Shown here: one piece after another, positions 45,799 through 57,818 of the stretch
How the letters are laid out: every line of letters begins with the position of its first letter
How positions within the stretch are numbered: position 1 is the stretch's first letter
Origin: Limnoperna fortunei
Taxonomy: Eukaryota; Mollusca; Bivalvia; Mytilida; Modiolidae
Assembly (NCBI GenBank): GCA_944474755.1
Contig: OX104112.1
Span: 60,605,640 to 60,669,639 of the forward strand
Direction: 5' to 3'
Length of the DNA stretch: 64,000 nt
The notes under the pieces: model-generated
What the model saw: the letters and a program-made list of their open reading frames with translations, nothing else
Told to the model about the DNA's origin: nothing
The model's database searches: none
Position numbers and translations under genes: made by a program

Positions 45799-48700
45799 TT
45801 GATGGATTTTAAAGCAAAGTACAATCATATTTAAAATTAAATCTTTTACTTGCACTCCTTTTTTGTTATTGTTGCTGTAAACATCCCATTACAGGTCATC
45901 TCAGATTGATTGAACTTTTGATAAAAAAAATTGGACATCATCAAAAAATTATCCAATCAAATGCAAGTTTTTATCTTAACTTTGCCTTTGCTGATAAAAA
46001 TGGTGCAATTATACCAGAGAGATGCTGAATAATAATAGAGGATTACCCAACACCAACTTTTGATTGGTCAATACAAAAGTTCGTCTTGAGATGACCTCTA
46101 ATGGGGTTGGGGGGGGGGGTGTTGTTAGATCTTCACAGCAACAAAAATAGCAGAGCAAGTTTAATTAGATTGCAGCAAAGTACAAACCATGGTTATGATA
46201 TGGTGCAGTTGGGCAGGTTGTGGGGCGGGGGGGGGGGGGGGATCTAATATGGGTTTAGTGTAATCAACTGGGCCTTCAGTTTTCATCTCTTGACACTTGC
46301 CAGAAAGAATGCAACTGCATTGCTTGAGAATTTTTTTCTACTCTTCCAGACTTGGGATCATTACTTGAGTGTGTAGGGTATTCAACTCCAACAGTTTTCA
46401 ACCAAGGCAATAAAACTTTATGGAAAGGTCCCACATTTATTAGAGTTTTGCACTTGCTATTAAGCAATTGTTCAAAGAATTTTTTTTCATATTTCCAGAT
46501 ATGGGAATTTTTTCAACAAATTCAACTGAAGTCAATACCTATTTTTTGTAATGAACCCTTACTACAGCTTTGAAAATGATCACTAAAACTTGATGGACAG
46601 TTTGCATATACTTTGAAGTTGTCATCTATTAAGAAATCTTGCAAGGAGGTTTGTTTGCATTTTCTCAGACTTGGGAACTTTTTTCAACAAATTTTACAGA
46701 AGATGTTGCCTATATTTTGTAATCATTTTTACAAAATCCAGTACATTTTGATTAATTGTCTTCTGATGCAACTTTCATTGCTGACCCATAACTTTATTCT
46801 AACTACCTTTTAAATTGTTTCCCAATTGTTAAGACATGTCTGATTTTTTTTATTTTTGCTATTGTAAGGAATGTTCCTACATCAGTAATTAATCTACTTA
46901 TTGTGAGTTAAAAGTGCCAATTCAGAATCAAAGATGGCTACCACCATGGAACATAATTTTCCTTTTAGCCTCACGGGAAATATGTAAAAATAGCTTCCTT
47001 CAGAAACAGTCTTTATCTTATTAAGATCAAATCAGGCACAAATGATACTATAATTATCCTCCACAAATATGAGTTTTTAATGCCAATCAGAGTTGCTGCC
47101 ACCATTGAACATACATGTAGTTTCACCTGGAAGCATTTGAATATACATGTAAACAGTTTCTTTTAAGGTGTTTCCATATTTACACCAAATTGTACTATAA
47201 TATTCCAAATTGGTTTTTAGTGTCCATTTAAAATCCTTTATTGTCGCCTCATAATCCTAATGTGATTTTGTAGTTTTGGACATATTGGGAAATGCCTCCT
47301 AGATAATGCTAAAACACTTACATCCTCCAGTTGCAGGTAATTTCAAGCAAAAGGAAGCATATTCAAGGTTTATTATTATCAGGTGAGTGTAAATGTCTTG
47401 CGGGACTCTACAGTATTTTTCATCATTCTTCACTATGCAGCAATTGGGTAAAATTAAAAAGACCATTAAGGGAGTAGCTGATATCATAGTAGGACTATGG
47501 TAATGTAATATAAGTAGTTCCCACTTATTTTAAATCCTTTATGCATGGATATTCTCCAACATTTTTTTTTGTTTTGTAGTGAATCTTTTTGGAAAGTTTC
47601 CGTTGAACAGTCAAGATACCTTTTGTTGCCTTAATTTACTATATCTTTTTGAAAAAGACAATATAAATTTTGTTGCACATTTTAACACTTGTACTTTTGA
47701 AGAGGGTTAAGTGGAATAATTGTCAACTGGTTAGTATATTGTGTATAAAGCAAGCATTATTTATGTTTATCCTTAATGGGGTAAAATTCTTGTAAGGATT
47801 TATTTATCGTGGGGAATGTGAAAACAGGGTAGAAAATTAAATTAAGGAAAGTTAACGACAGAACCAGGTCTTCCATTACCATTTCATTACAGACAGATTT
47901 CACTCAGACGTCTGGCAATGACGATTTACGATTCTTGTGAAATGCTTTCCTGACACTCTAAATGTAAATTACAGGAACTTTTACCTTTTAAAATTAATGC
48001 AAATGGACAAATCATTTAAAAACAAGATAATAAAGTTTGTTGATTGCCCTATAAAGCACATTTGATCCATAATGACGACTGATCAATGTAGCTAGGGGTG
48101 ACAGCTATTCCTGCTTCTGCTGTCTGCTAGTATGGTGATTTAGTATGTCCCAAATCTTCCTTTTTCTTATTTAATAGATGTAGTAATTTAGTATTTTGTT
48201 TTGAGTGTTTCTTTATATGGAATGTTTAAAAAAAACTTCAAAACTTCCAGGCCTTATTTGTATGCAAGATTCTTTTTTTTTTAGTTTTTACTGTAAATTT
48301 TTATTGAATTTGCTTTGAAAAGAGAAAATACAAGTATATAATTAGCATGATTTTTAAAAAAAAGTGACATCTTTTTTAATTCAGTCTTTTTCAGCACAAT
48401 TAAATTTTCAAACAAACAAAAATGTGTACATTTAAGATTGAGGAATATTAATTCACAACAGTCTAAGTATTGTTTCTATTGTATATTTAATTTTTCTATG
48501 ACACTGCAATGTTACAGTCAGAGCATGTTTTTAGAGTAGTCCCTTATGTCAGTTGCTCATTCATGGGTATGTAAATACAGGTACCCTAATTGTGAGTCCA
48601 ATGTACAACACAATAATTTGGTGTCCAACTGAAAAGCACATCTTGGTGATCAAATGAGTTATGCCATCATTGAACCTAGTATAATTTATATCAGACAGTA

Positions 48701-48890
48701 TTAGAAATTTTCTCTTTTGGTAGTACAAGCTACTTTGGCAGAATGTACATTTTAGTAGTTTTCCATTACCTTTATTTGCTAAGTTTTTGGACTATGTCAG
48801 CAGCATTCTTCCCTTACTGTATTAACCCTTTTTCTTTTACAGAATAAGCAGTTCCCTTTTGACTGTATTGGTAACGTTTTCTTTTGACGG
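45799..48890. other. Non-coding DNA, probably intron; simple G runs
   Basis: No coding signal. G-runs occur near 46,108 and 46,225. A loosely repeated block of about 185 bp with 'ttctcagacttggg/cttccagacttggg' and 'ttttttcaacaaatt' occurs between 46,330 and 46,760, a worn tandem repeat. Confidence 0.45.
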
Positions 48891-49330
48891 TACTTACAGA
48901 GTCCCACTTGACTATTTGCAAAGTTGATAGAGTTCTCTTCTGAATGTATTGATAGAGTTTTGTGTTCTCTTTTGAATGTATTGACAGAGTTTTGTTACCA
49001 TCAGTTGATAGAGTTCTCTTTTGAATATATTGATAGAGTTTTGTTACCATCAGTTGATAGAATTCACTTTTGAATGTATTGATAGCGTTTTGTTACCATC
49101 AGTTGATAGTTCTCTTTTGAATGTATTGATAGAGTTTTTATACTATCATTTGATAGAGTTCTCTTGAATATATTGATAGAGTTTTGTTGCCATCAGTTGA
49201 TAGAGTTCTCTTTTGAATGTATTGATAGAGTTTTGTTTCCATCATTTGATCGAGTTCTCTTTTGAATGTATTGATAGAGTTTTTATACCATCATTTGATA
49301 GAGTTCTCCTTTGACTGTATTTTGATGGTT
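48890..49330 (+). repeat. Minisatellite, about nine units of 45-49 bp
   Basis: Units contain 'ttctcttttgaatgtattga', 'tagagttttgttaccatca' and 'ttgatagag'. They differ by small indels and substitutions, and both edges are frayed. Confidence 0.9.
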
Positions 49331-50288
49331 TCTTTTACCATCTGACTATTACAAAGTTGGCCTTTGTCTTTATTTGCAGTAATAATTCATGGCTATCTAT
49401 ATTATTTAAATGTGGGTAGGCATTTTTTTCAGGAATATTTTGCCATTAGCATCAGCAAGTGGTAAGATAACACATTTAATAACATTACCAGTGCAATTTT
49501 AAAAAGAATATATCACAAGTTGTTAAGATCATGAAGTTTTAATTTAATTGTATCTTTTTGCAATAATGTCAACTTTTTCTTGCATACTGCTTGTAGGAAT
49601 TTCCCAAAATCCTTAATAAAACATAAATCATGTTTGAGATGTAATTTTAAACTTTTAGATACCAATAATACTATTCATGCTTTAATTTATTTATATTAAG
49701 TGCTTTGATTGGATAAAAAAACTTAAATGGCATAATCTCAGATAATTTATATATCCATATTTCCTCTTGAGTGGACTACTTTCAGTATCCAATGTAATCA
49801 AGATGGCATCCTCCTAGCATATCATCAGGGAGAGGGGACAATGTTTTGTCTGCTGCAATGATTTCCTATTTGTATGTCCATAGCGACTTTCAGACCTGTC
49901 GGACAACTATTTCCTGTTTGGGACTTCAGTTGTACGAAAATATGTCCGTCCATATGTTCGAATTTCTGTCAAGCTTTTCTCAGAAACCGTACATGAGAAC
50001 AATTTGAAATTTGGCAGGGTGGTTAAGTATTACAAGTTGTACGTCAGCAACTTTCAGACCTGTCGGACAACTACTTCCTGTTTGGGACTTCATTTAGCGG
50101 GGCATCTGTGTCCCATGGACACATTCTTCGATTTTTTTTTTCTATCAATATCTACAGAAACATGATTCCTTTAGTACTAGTGTTTTGCATATCACTACGC
50201 TTTCTGGCCTAGGTACGTTTTGAGGTGTAGATTGATTTCGGTAACTGTTTTTGCTGTTTTAAAAATGGCAATGGTTATTTCTTAGAAT
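49331..50288. other. Non-coding DNA with a dispersed-repeat remnant
   Basis: Between about 49,850 and 50,115 the block 'ctttcagacctgtcggacaa' with 'ttcctgtttgggacttca' appears twice, about 170 bp apart, with 'cgtccatatgttcgaattt' between. It resembles a tandem-core element that has lost its ends. Confidence 0.5.
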
Positions 50289-50572
50289 TATAAGAATTAA
50301 ACACCGTTTGTTTGTTTGTTTGTTTGTTTGATGGTCATGATGGTGTTTAACGCCAATTTCAGCAATTTTTCAGCTATATCATGGTGTCCAGTTTTTATTG
50401 GGGGAGGAAGCCGGAGTACCTGGAGAAAACCCCCTACCTGCGGTAGAATTAAACACCGTGTTTTAGGAAATTATCAATGTGTAAACTCCAGCGACTCCCT
50501 CACAAACTTGACATAAAGTCCTTCGAAGTTTACACATTTATAATTTCCTAAAACCCCGTGTTTAATCCTATA
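50289..50572. mobile_element. Palindromic MITE split by a SINE
   Basis: Without the SINE, the sequence forms an inverted repeat. The left arm has 'ataagaattaaacaccg', then 'gttttaggaaatta' and 'aatgtgtaaact'; the right arm (to 50,572) has the complement of these. The arms are about 50-60 bp with a loop near 50,500. The SINE sits in the left arm. The target duplication of the MITE itself is not clear. Confidence 0.78.
50293..50459 (-). mobile_element. Short SINE lacking the tRNA head, with a 15-bp target duplication
   Basis: The element (50,308-50,444) is flanked by 'agaattaaacaccgt' at 50,293-50,307 and 50,445-50,459, a perfect 15-bp duplication of MITE sequence. On the minus strand it begins 'accgcaggtaggggg' and ends in four or more CAAA units. 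The 5' end coincides, within two or three bases, with that of the copy at 43.2 kb. Confidence 0.92.
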
Positions 50573-51137
50573 GGATATTAATAGTCATTGTCAATTTATT
50601 TCATTCAACTCTTGTAGAACTAAACTCATCATTTGAACTGTACCAGAAAGTTACAGGAAAAGGCATTGTCCAATGTATTTCCAAAGACCTATTTTTGTGT
50701 TATAAACCATTTTGCATCTTCTACATAATATTCCTGCATCCCCTATATCCAATGAGAAGTAAATAGTTCTATTATTACTGAAGTTTATAACAAATATATG
50801 ATATTACTATTTTATTGTCCCATTGTCTTTGTTTATTTGTGAAAACAAAAATTGTATGGAGGGGTTAAAAGAAGGATGGGAGTTACTACATGTATATGTG
50901 GGAACAGACAATTGCATAAATAGAGTGTTAGCAAATAACCAACAAAATTAGCATAGTATAAGGTGGCATTAAATTTCAGTTCTCAAACATGTTATGTAGA
51001 GTAATATGAAGATACTGGAGCAGTGGTTTGTACACTAAAAAGTTTGTCAATGTCTTAGATAATGATGCAGTACAATAAATCCTCATCTGTGGCAGAATTA
51101 TTCTAGCATAATACAAATGCTCCACACCAAATAAATT
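50573..51137. other. Non-coding DNA, nothing recognised
   Basis: AT-rich without a recognised feature. Confidence 0.4.
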
Positions 51138-51275
51138 ATGTGTTTGTTTGAATAAGATTTAACACCATTTTCAGCATGTTTTCAGCTCTATATCATAGCA
51201 TCCATTATTTTTTAAGGGAGGATGCCAGAGTACCTGGTGAAAACTTCCACTTTGGCAACGAAGGCACCCACTAAA
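51138..51275 (-). mobile_element. Old SINE 3' fragment
   Basis: The complement of 'gatttaacaccattttcagc', 'cagctctatatcatagcatc' and 'ggaggatgccagagtacctg' matches the 3' half of the main SINE with many substitutions. A short CAAA tail is present. No target duplication was found. Confidence 0.7.
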
Positions 51276-52080
51276 AAGATAAGACAGAAATTGCCATTTT
51301 ATTGTACAGGGGAAATAACTGGATGCCTTTTTTTAAATCAGAAAACTTATCCAATTTAGCCATTTAAAAAATTTTAAATGTTTAAAATTATAACAAATAT
51401 TTTCAAAGTAATAAATCGTGTGATATTTCCAATAAAATCTGAATGGAAAATGTTGGAAGGGGAAAATGTTCCTATTTTTAATGGCATAGACATTATGACT
51501 CACAATAATTGACAACCTGGATGTGAAAAACCATTAAATTTCTCTGTATATAATTTATTTGATCTTCACTCTTTAATTCAGAATTTTTCCTTTGTCCATT
51601 AATCAGTTAAATGACTAACTTCACAATGATTATCCTAAGCAGGAGAGATTTTCTAAAGATTGATTTTCAAAAACATTTCTGTTTTGTTGATTGATGAGTT
51701 TGATTGTCATACAAAGGTGTTGCACAGGTAGACAAGTCATGTGATGTGAGGGTATACATGTGCATTTTCTTCAAATTTGTTTTTTTTTGTCCAGAATATT
51801 ACCATTATGTTTTTACCATCAAGTCTTTTGAGTCATTTTCACATGTCATCAAGACCTTCTGTGTGTCACTCAAATTTGCATTTTATAATTTTACAAATAA
51901 TAAAATTGTGTATTTTTCATATTTAATATTATTTTCAGACAAAAATAAGTATTTTAAAACTAATTGATGGTTCTTTATGCAAAATGTGTTTTTGCAGATA
52001 AGATATTTGAGAACATTTCAGCAATTTGAGTTATAAATCCATTGTAACTATGATTACTAAGAAGCCTTCTTAGAAATTAT
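51276..52080. other. Non-coding DNA, nothing recognised
   Basis: AT-rich; short open frames only. Confidence 0.4.
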
Positions 52081-52340
52081 TAGGGCCTTGCCACTCTGTA
52101 GCAGATACCCTATAGTGATCGGTCTGTCCATCCTTTAGTCTGTTGGAAGTTGTGTCTTGCCTATAACTCTTTTGTCTTTTGAGGTGGGCTTTTGATATTT
52201 GGTGTGTGGGGAGATAATATCATTGCAATGGGATGCATTCCAAGGTTTTTGACCTTGAACCTTGACCTCAAGGTCAGCAGGCCCACAGAGATGGATATAA
52301 TCTTACTGATATCTAGTTCAAACATTACCTGAACATACTT
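52081..52340 (+). repeat. Dispersed repeat fragment with 'gaccttgacctcaaggtca'
   Basis: The stretch from 'agggccttgccactctgtag' through 'tgtccatcctttagtctg' to 'gaccttgacctcaaggtca' is GC-richer than its surroundings. It has the look of a dispersed bivalve repeat that also occurs, diverged, near 60,960-61,130. No ends were defined. Confidence 0.45.
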
Positions 52341-52651
52341 TTTGTTTTGTTTTTCCATTCCACATCAGAAGGTAGTGACATAAGCAGAAGTATATGTTAT
52401 TTGGCATTTCAATGTCCTTAATATTATGTTTTATAAATTAGTGAATTAATTGTTATGGGAATGAACCATAAAGTTCCTCTGTTTTTCGTCTTTTCAGTTA
52501 CTGCTTTATTGTATGTTTTTTCTGGAATTTTTTTATTTAGCCTGATTTTTGTTCTCAGATTCATGAAAGAAACTTTTCGTGAATATATGTGAAATATTGG
52601 GGCTGGACATAAGCTATAATCAGTTATAAAAGGGACCATCTAAAAATCCTG

Positions 52652-52970
52652 TGGGGCCTCAGTGGCTGAGTGGTGAAGGTAGAATATTGGACTGGACCAT
52701 TAGCAATAATCAGTTATAAAAAAATCCTCAGTGGCTGAGCAGTTAAGATTAAGGCAATTAATCTACTTGATTACATTCTCTGTCAACACTGAGGTTGTGG
52801 GTTGGAGTCTTAATGCGGACAGGATGCACTCGACACTAATCCAAATGGACAAGAAATGCCATTTTACTTACCAAAGATATAGGTTATCTCCGGGTACTCT
52901 GATTTCCACCCCAAATAAAAACTGGATGCCATGATATAGCTGAGCAGTGTTAAACTCCATTCAAACAGAC
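52652..52970 (+). mobile_element. Diverged SINE with a partly duplicated head
   Basis: A tRNA-like head ('ggggcctcagtggctgagtg') occurs at 52,652 and a second, 'cctcagtggctgagcagt', at 52,726. From the second, the full SINE body follows: 'ctgtcaacactgaggttg', 'acaggatgcactcgacac', 'ccgggtactctgatttcc' and 'aaaactggatgccatgatat'. The block 'aataatcagttataaaa' is present before each head, so the head was duplicated locally. Confidence 0.78.
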
Positions 52971-52979
52971 AAATTAAAA

Positions 52980-54269
52980 ATCGTGAATCGTGAATACTTA
53001 AAAAACAAGTTTTATGCATAGGAGTATTTTTTTAACTTTCTAAGTTGTACATTCCTTCTTTCTTACTTTCATATGTTTGTGTTATTTTTAATCCCAAACA
53101 AAAATGCAGTTGATTATAATAAATACAATATTTAGTAACTAAGCAGTTTAATCATTAAAAAACACATTGCAATTACTTGTTTTATTATTTATATTAACTG
53201 TGTAAGAAAGATTTACCAATTGTTGAGGAAGGGTTTTCAAAATGATTTGGATTAATTTGCCATTAAAATGTCACAGTCTGACCCTGGATACAAATAAATC
53301 TGTAAAAATTACTCTGATTAGTGTATTACCAAATTGCTTGAGCTTGGACTATCAGTGGGCGTTGACACCTAAAGATTAACTCCTTGGTACCCTCTGATGT
53401 GCACTCAGGAAAAATTATGATCATCACACAAATGATATATTGTTGGTGACTTTAATGGATTCTTTTATCTCTGGGCCTGTATCAGACAGAATGACAAATG
53501 TTAGTGGTCCTGTCAGGACAATCAGATTTCAAAAGCTCTGTCAATACTGGGACATTGCAGTAGCTAAAATCCTTGTCTAATAACGTGTCATAAATCACTC
53601 GTAAATGTTCTCTGTGATGGACATAGTTTGATCAAACAAGCAACAAAACACAATTAAATCTAATCAATATTTTATACATCAACCTTATCTAGTTTTTAAA
53701 CCACTGAACAAAATGTACCTAAGGAAATTTACCTTTTGGCATTTGCAGTGCAATAGCTTTTTACAGGAACAGGACAGAAGCATTTTAGACCTATGAAGAT
53801 TTTAATGAATATTTTCTTTTTATTGGTGTAATGAAAATCAAGTAAAGGTTAAGCAGAATATTGCTTCAAGAGAACTCAATCCATCTTTATGTTTGTTATT
53901 AGAATAAAGAATGTCATCAATCTGTCCATGCATCCACTTATCCATCTGTCCATCCAACAATCTCATGTTTTGAAATTACACCTACTATTATATTTTTTAT
54001 TTGGATTATATAGTGTTACAGTTTGCACTTGAAAGAAAAAGGAATCTTATATTGTCTGTCTGTTGTCAATACACTCGTCCATTCTTTAATTGGTGTGAAC
54101 AATTGTTAGATCCTACATATATTTAGTCGTGTATTTACAGTTAAGTTAACAAAAATTTTATATTTCAAACAATTCTGTTTATTTTTATTGATTGAGGAAA
54201 GCATCAAGTCTCAATGTGGGCTAGGTATGCTCCATTCCAATTTATGAGAATTCCCAGATTTCCTACCAT
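52980..54269. other. Non-coding DNA, nothing recognised
   Basis: AT-rich without coding signal. Simple 'tccatcca'-type repetition occurs near 53,925-53,960. Confidence 0.4.
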
Positions 54270-54470
54270 GTCAGGGTATTGAAGTCCACTTTTAGCAATT
54301 TTAAAGCTATATCATTACATCCAGTTTTATTTAATAAGGAAGTCTGATTGCCAGAGAAATCCCCAGACCTTCGTTAGGAAAACTGCAATCCTTGTCAACT
54401 AAAATTTGAGTCCAGTACACCCTGACCCCATTAGAACCAAACTAGCAACCTCTTAACAGGCCACTGTACG
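54270..54470 (-). mobile_element. Diverged SINE
   Basis: The minus strand carries a worn version of the SINE body: the complement of 'ctgcaatccttgtcaactaa', 'gagtccagtacaccctgacc' and 'tatatcattacatccagttt'. The tRNA head is barely recognisable. Confidence 0.65.
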
Positions 54471-57400
54471 GTACAAGCGAGAAGAGATTTCATCAATAGG
54501 TTTAAAAATTAGATCCAATCTGTCAAGTAGATAGCAACAAAACGCTTAATACAGTACCTCAGTTATATGACTGTGACCACAACCTTAGTTAGAAAACTTT
54601 TAAGCCTTGTCATTTAGTAGGTCCTACAGCTAGTTTTCATGTTAAAGTTGAACATTGTTTCAAACAAATCAATCAATCTATCTTTTGACAGACCTACTTG
54701 TTTTAAATAGTCAATCCTTGACCCACTTTGTTTTAGTATTTAAGGAATAATTATTTAATGTTAAAACCTTCTGTTTTTCTTGATTCTTATACTAATTATC
54801 TTCTGTTAATATACAAACATATCTGATGGGAAGCCATGGGTTATATTGATTTCATATACATGTCACAATGAATGTATTTTGACACGGACCATCAATATTG
54901 ATTGAATTAAAACTTTACTGAGCAAACACTGGACACTTAAAAAGATACCAATAATAAATTTAATTTTGACAGAATTATTTTTATATTTTAAGCTGATTAT
55001 ATATCATTTGATAAATTGGAATATGATTGATTTAGTCTGTCATGCGATTAAATAAGTATTGTTGTGAAATAACACATTTTGATTGTGCCAAGTTGTGTCC
55101 CCTGGTTTCAGGTCAGACTATAAGCAAATATGATGGAACACCGAGTTGGCTATAATTTATGGTAATTTATCAATCACCTATGAAAAAGAAGAATCTTTAT
55201 TGTTTGAAAAGAGTTAATTTTTATAAGATTTCATTCAGATTATGTCAAAAATATGTAACATAAATGTAATTTAAACAAAATTAGTAGACAGATTGAAATC
55301 TGTACATTCCCAAGTATTTTGAAAAAAATATCTGTAATTTACACCTTAAGAAATCATTAATTATGTTTTTTTCTGAAGAATGTTGAAATAAATTATAGAA
55401 TATTAATTTTCAAGTGTTTTGCATTGTCGTAAACATTATGCAAGTAATAATTTATGAGGTAAAAATGACAGATGGTTTTTGAAATATATTGAAAATGCTC
55501 ATTTTATCATAATTTTAGAAGGAAACTCCTATGGTAAATTTGTTTTTAAAAAGACCAACTGATATGAACAATTATAACAAGTATATATAGCACAAGCGTC
55601 ATAACATAAATAACAGGATTATTGATAATCTTTTTGGGGATGCAATTTATGGGAAGGTGAATGATTTTATATATTGTTTTGTAGTGTTTAAAAGTCATGT
55701 TTGTATTCACATGCTGGGTAGATGTTTGGAGTTTCTTCAGTTGGTTCTACATTGTGCAGGTGAAGTTTTTTTATTTTTTGTTGGTGTGATATGTGTTGTT
55801 AAGGCATTACAATTAAGAAGGAGGGTTGGGATCCCTATCCCTGACATAATCAAATGATGTTTTATGTGACTTTTAAGCCATTGGCATTAGTTCATAGCCC
55901 CATATTTGTCTGTTTTGTTAATTCACATTTATTATTGATGGTAAGAATAGTTCATGTGGGAGCGTTGTGTTGGGTTTATCTTCTTCTAATACACATATTA
56001 TATAAATGAGTAACTTTTTTGGATAACATATGTCCCAATTAATTATGTTTGAAAAGATAAAATCATGTCACATGAGGAGTCTATATCAATAATTAAGAGG
56101 GTAAATAGACTTGTGACAAGTTGTTAAATATTTGCCGAAAATAGAAATTTTGTACTAATTATCATATCTCTGGTGGCTTTTACCAAGAGTCAAATAATGT
56201 CTAGGTTTAAACTGCATTGCTAGCAGTTGATCAATAGAAAATAATAATAATCACCCTTAAATATTTGCTAATTGTCTTGATTTAAAAGTTGACTCCTCAA
56301 CATGAAATCATTTAAGTTGAACTGTAATTGACATCAATCATATAAACCTAATTAAGGGGATGATACTGTGCAGGTGCCCTTTTTATTTATGATCATTAGT
56401 AAATCTTCTGAACAGTAAATTTGAATGAAGAATTATGAAAAATGATTTGAAGACTAAAGTATGATATTAGTTAGAAATTTTGACTGTGACACCTGTATCT
56501 GATAGGCCAATCATTAAATCTATAGCTCCATCTATCACATAATTTTCATTACTCAATTATTATCTCAAATTTGTTATTTTTGTATATTTTCACATATGAA
56601 TATGTAAATTTGAAAGCATGTTAGATTTAACCCACTGAAAACTAATCATGAAATAATATTGGTGTCTTTTAGTTGAAGTATCAACATAAGATTTAAGGTA
56701 AGAATTGTTATATGGTGCTTTCTTTAGATAGTAGTTTAAACGTTTGGTTGGTAATCGGATAATTTTGTCATTTACTATGGAATTACCATAAATGAGAAAA
56801 AAACTAGTGGTTCAAGATAAGGTCAAATAAAATAATAAATGGACAAGTCTGCATTGTTTGTTATTTTGGTTAAAGCAACATGTACATCATGACATAACAG
56901 CACATCATTAAAATTGCAATAAAGTCAGTATTGGTGAAATTTTTTCTGTGACCAAAGGATTCCCAACTATTTTCTGATTGGTGGTTTCGGTGGGTGGAAT
57001 TTTTTATATATCCTGCCAACAAAAGTTTGGGGACATTAGCTTTATGGTCTGTTAATTTGTTCCTGCGTCCCACCTCAGGTCTACCTTTGCGTTATCGCCT
57101 TTTTATGAAATTGACTTCAGATTGTCGTGAAACTTGATACACAATTATGTGATGAGATTCCTTATCTGGCAAAATTCTGTATGGCTGTGCAAAATATTTC
57201 ATGCTTAAGTGAACTTAGAAAAGGGGGGTGTTAACCAATGTGGGACATCAGTGTCACCGAGACACTTTTTCCTGGTTTTTAAGAAAATATTTTGTTTGCC
57301 TGCATACAAAATTTTTGTCAACTGCTTAAAAACCTTTTTTTCTCCTTGTGCTCTCTCAGAAAATAACATGTACAGTTTTTCTGAAGAATGAAAATTGTGC

Positions 57401-57529
57401 GTTTGAATGTTTTTCCACTGCTTTCAGCATTTGTAGCTATATTATATTGTAATGTCAAGTTAGTACTGATTTTGATAATACCAATAAAACATCTGTGTAT
57501 CAATTTTCTTTGTTTTCTTTATTAAGCCT
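54471..57529. other. Non-coding DNA; repeat remnant at about 57,010-57,280
   Basis: No coding signal. The part with 'cctgccaacaaaagtttggg', 'gtcccacctcaggtctacct' and 'gtgggacatcagtgtcaccg' has the character of the dispersed repeats at 44.0 and 49.9 kb. Confidence 0.45.
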
Positions 57530-57818
57530 TAAATTAATCAAATGGGCCTCGGTGGCCGAGTGGTCAAGGTAGTTCGTCTACTATTGATCATGTGGTCTGT
57601 CAACACTGAGATTCCGGGTCCGATTCTCAATGCAGGCAGGGTGTACTCGACTCCAATCTTAATTGACAAGGATTGCCAGTTTTCCTACGGCAGGTCGGGG
57701 GTTTTCTTTGGGTACTCCGGCTTCCTCCCCCAATAAAAACTGGACGTCATGATATAGCTGAAAAATTGCTGAAAGTGGCGTTAAACACCATCAAACAAAC
57801 AAACATAAATTAATCAAA
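57530..57818 (+). mobile_element. Full-length tRNA-derived SINE with a 13-bp target duplication
   Basis: The element (57,543-57,805) is flanked by 'taaattaatcaaa' (57,530-57,542 and 57,806-57,818), a perfect duplication. The order is: head with A-box-like TGGCCGAGTGG and B-box-like GGGTCCGATTC; middle with 'gtactcgactccaatcttaa' and 'gacaaggattgccagtttt'; 3' part with 'ctccggcttcctccccc' and 'gctgaaagtggcgttaaaca'; then a CAAA tail. This is the best reference copy in the window. Confidence 0.93.

Noticed and set aside
57543..57640. A tRNA gene (A and B box, tRNA-like head)
   Set aside because: The same head occurs in several dispersed copies followed by the same non-tRNA body and flanked by target duplications: it is a SINE.
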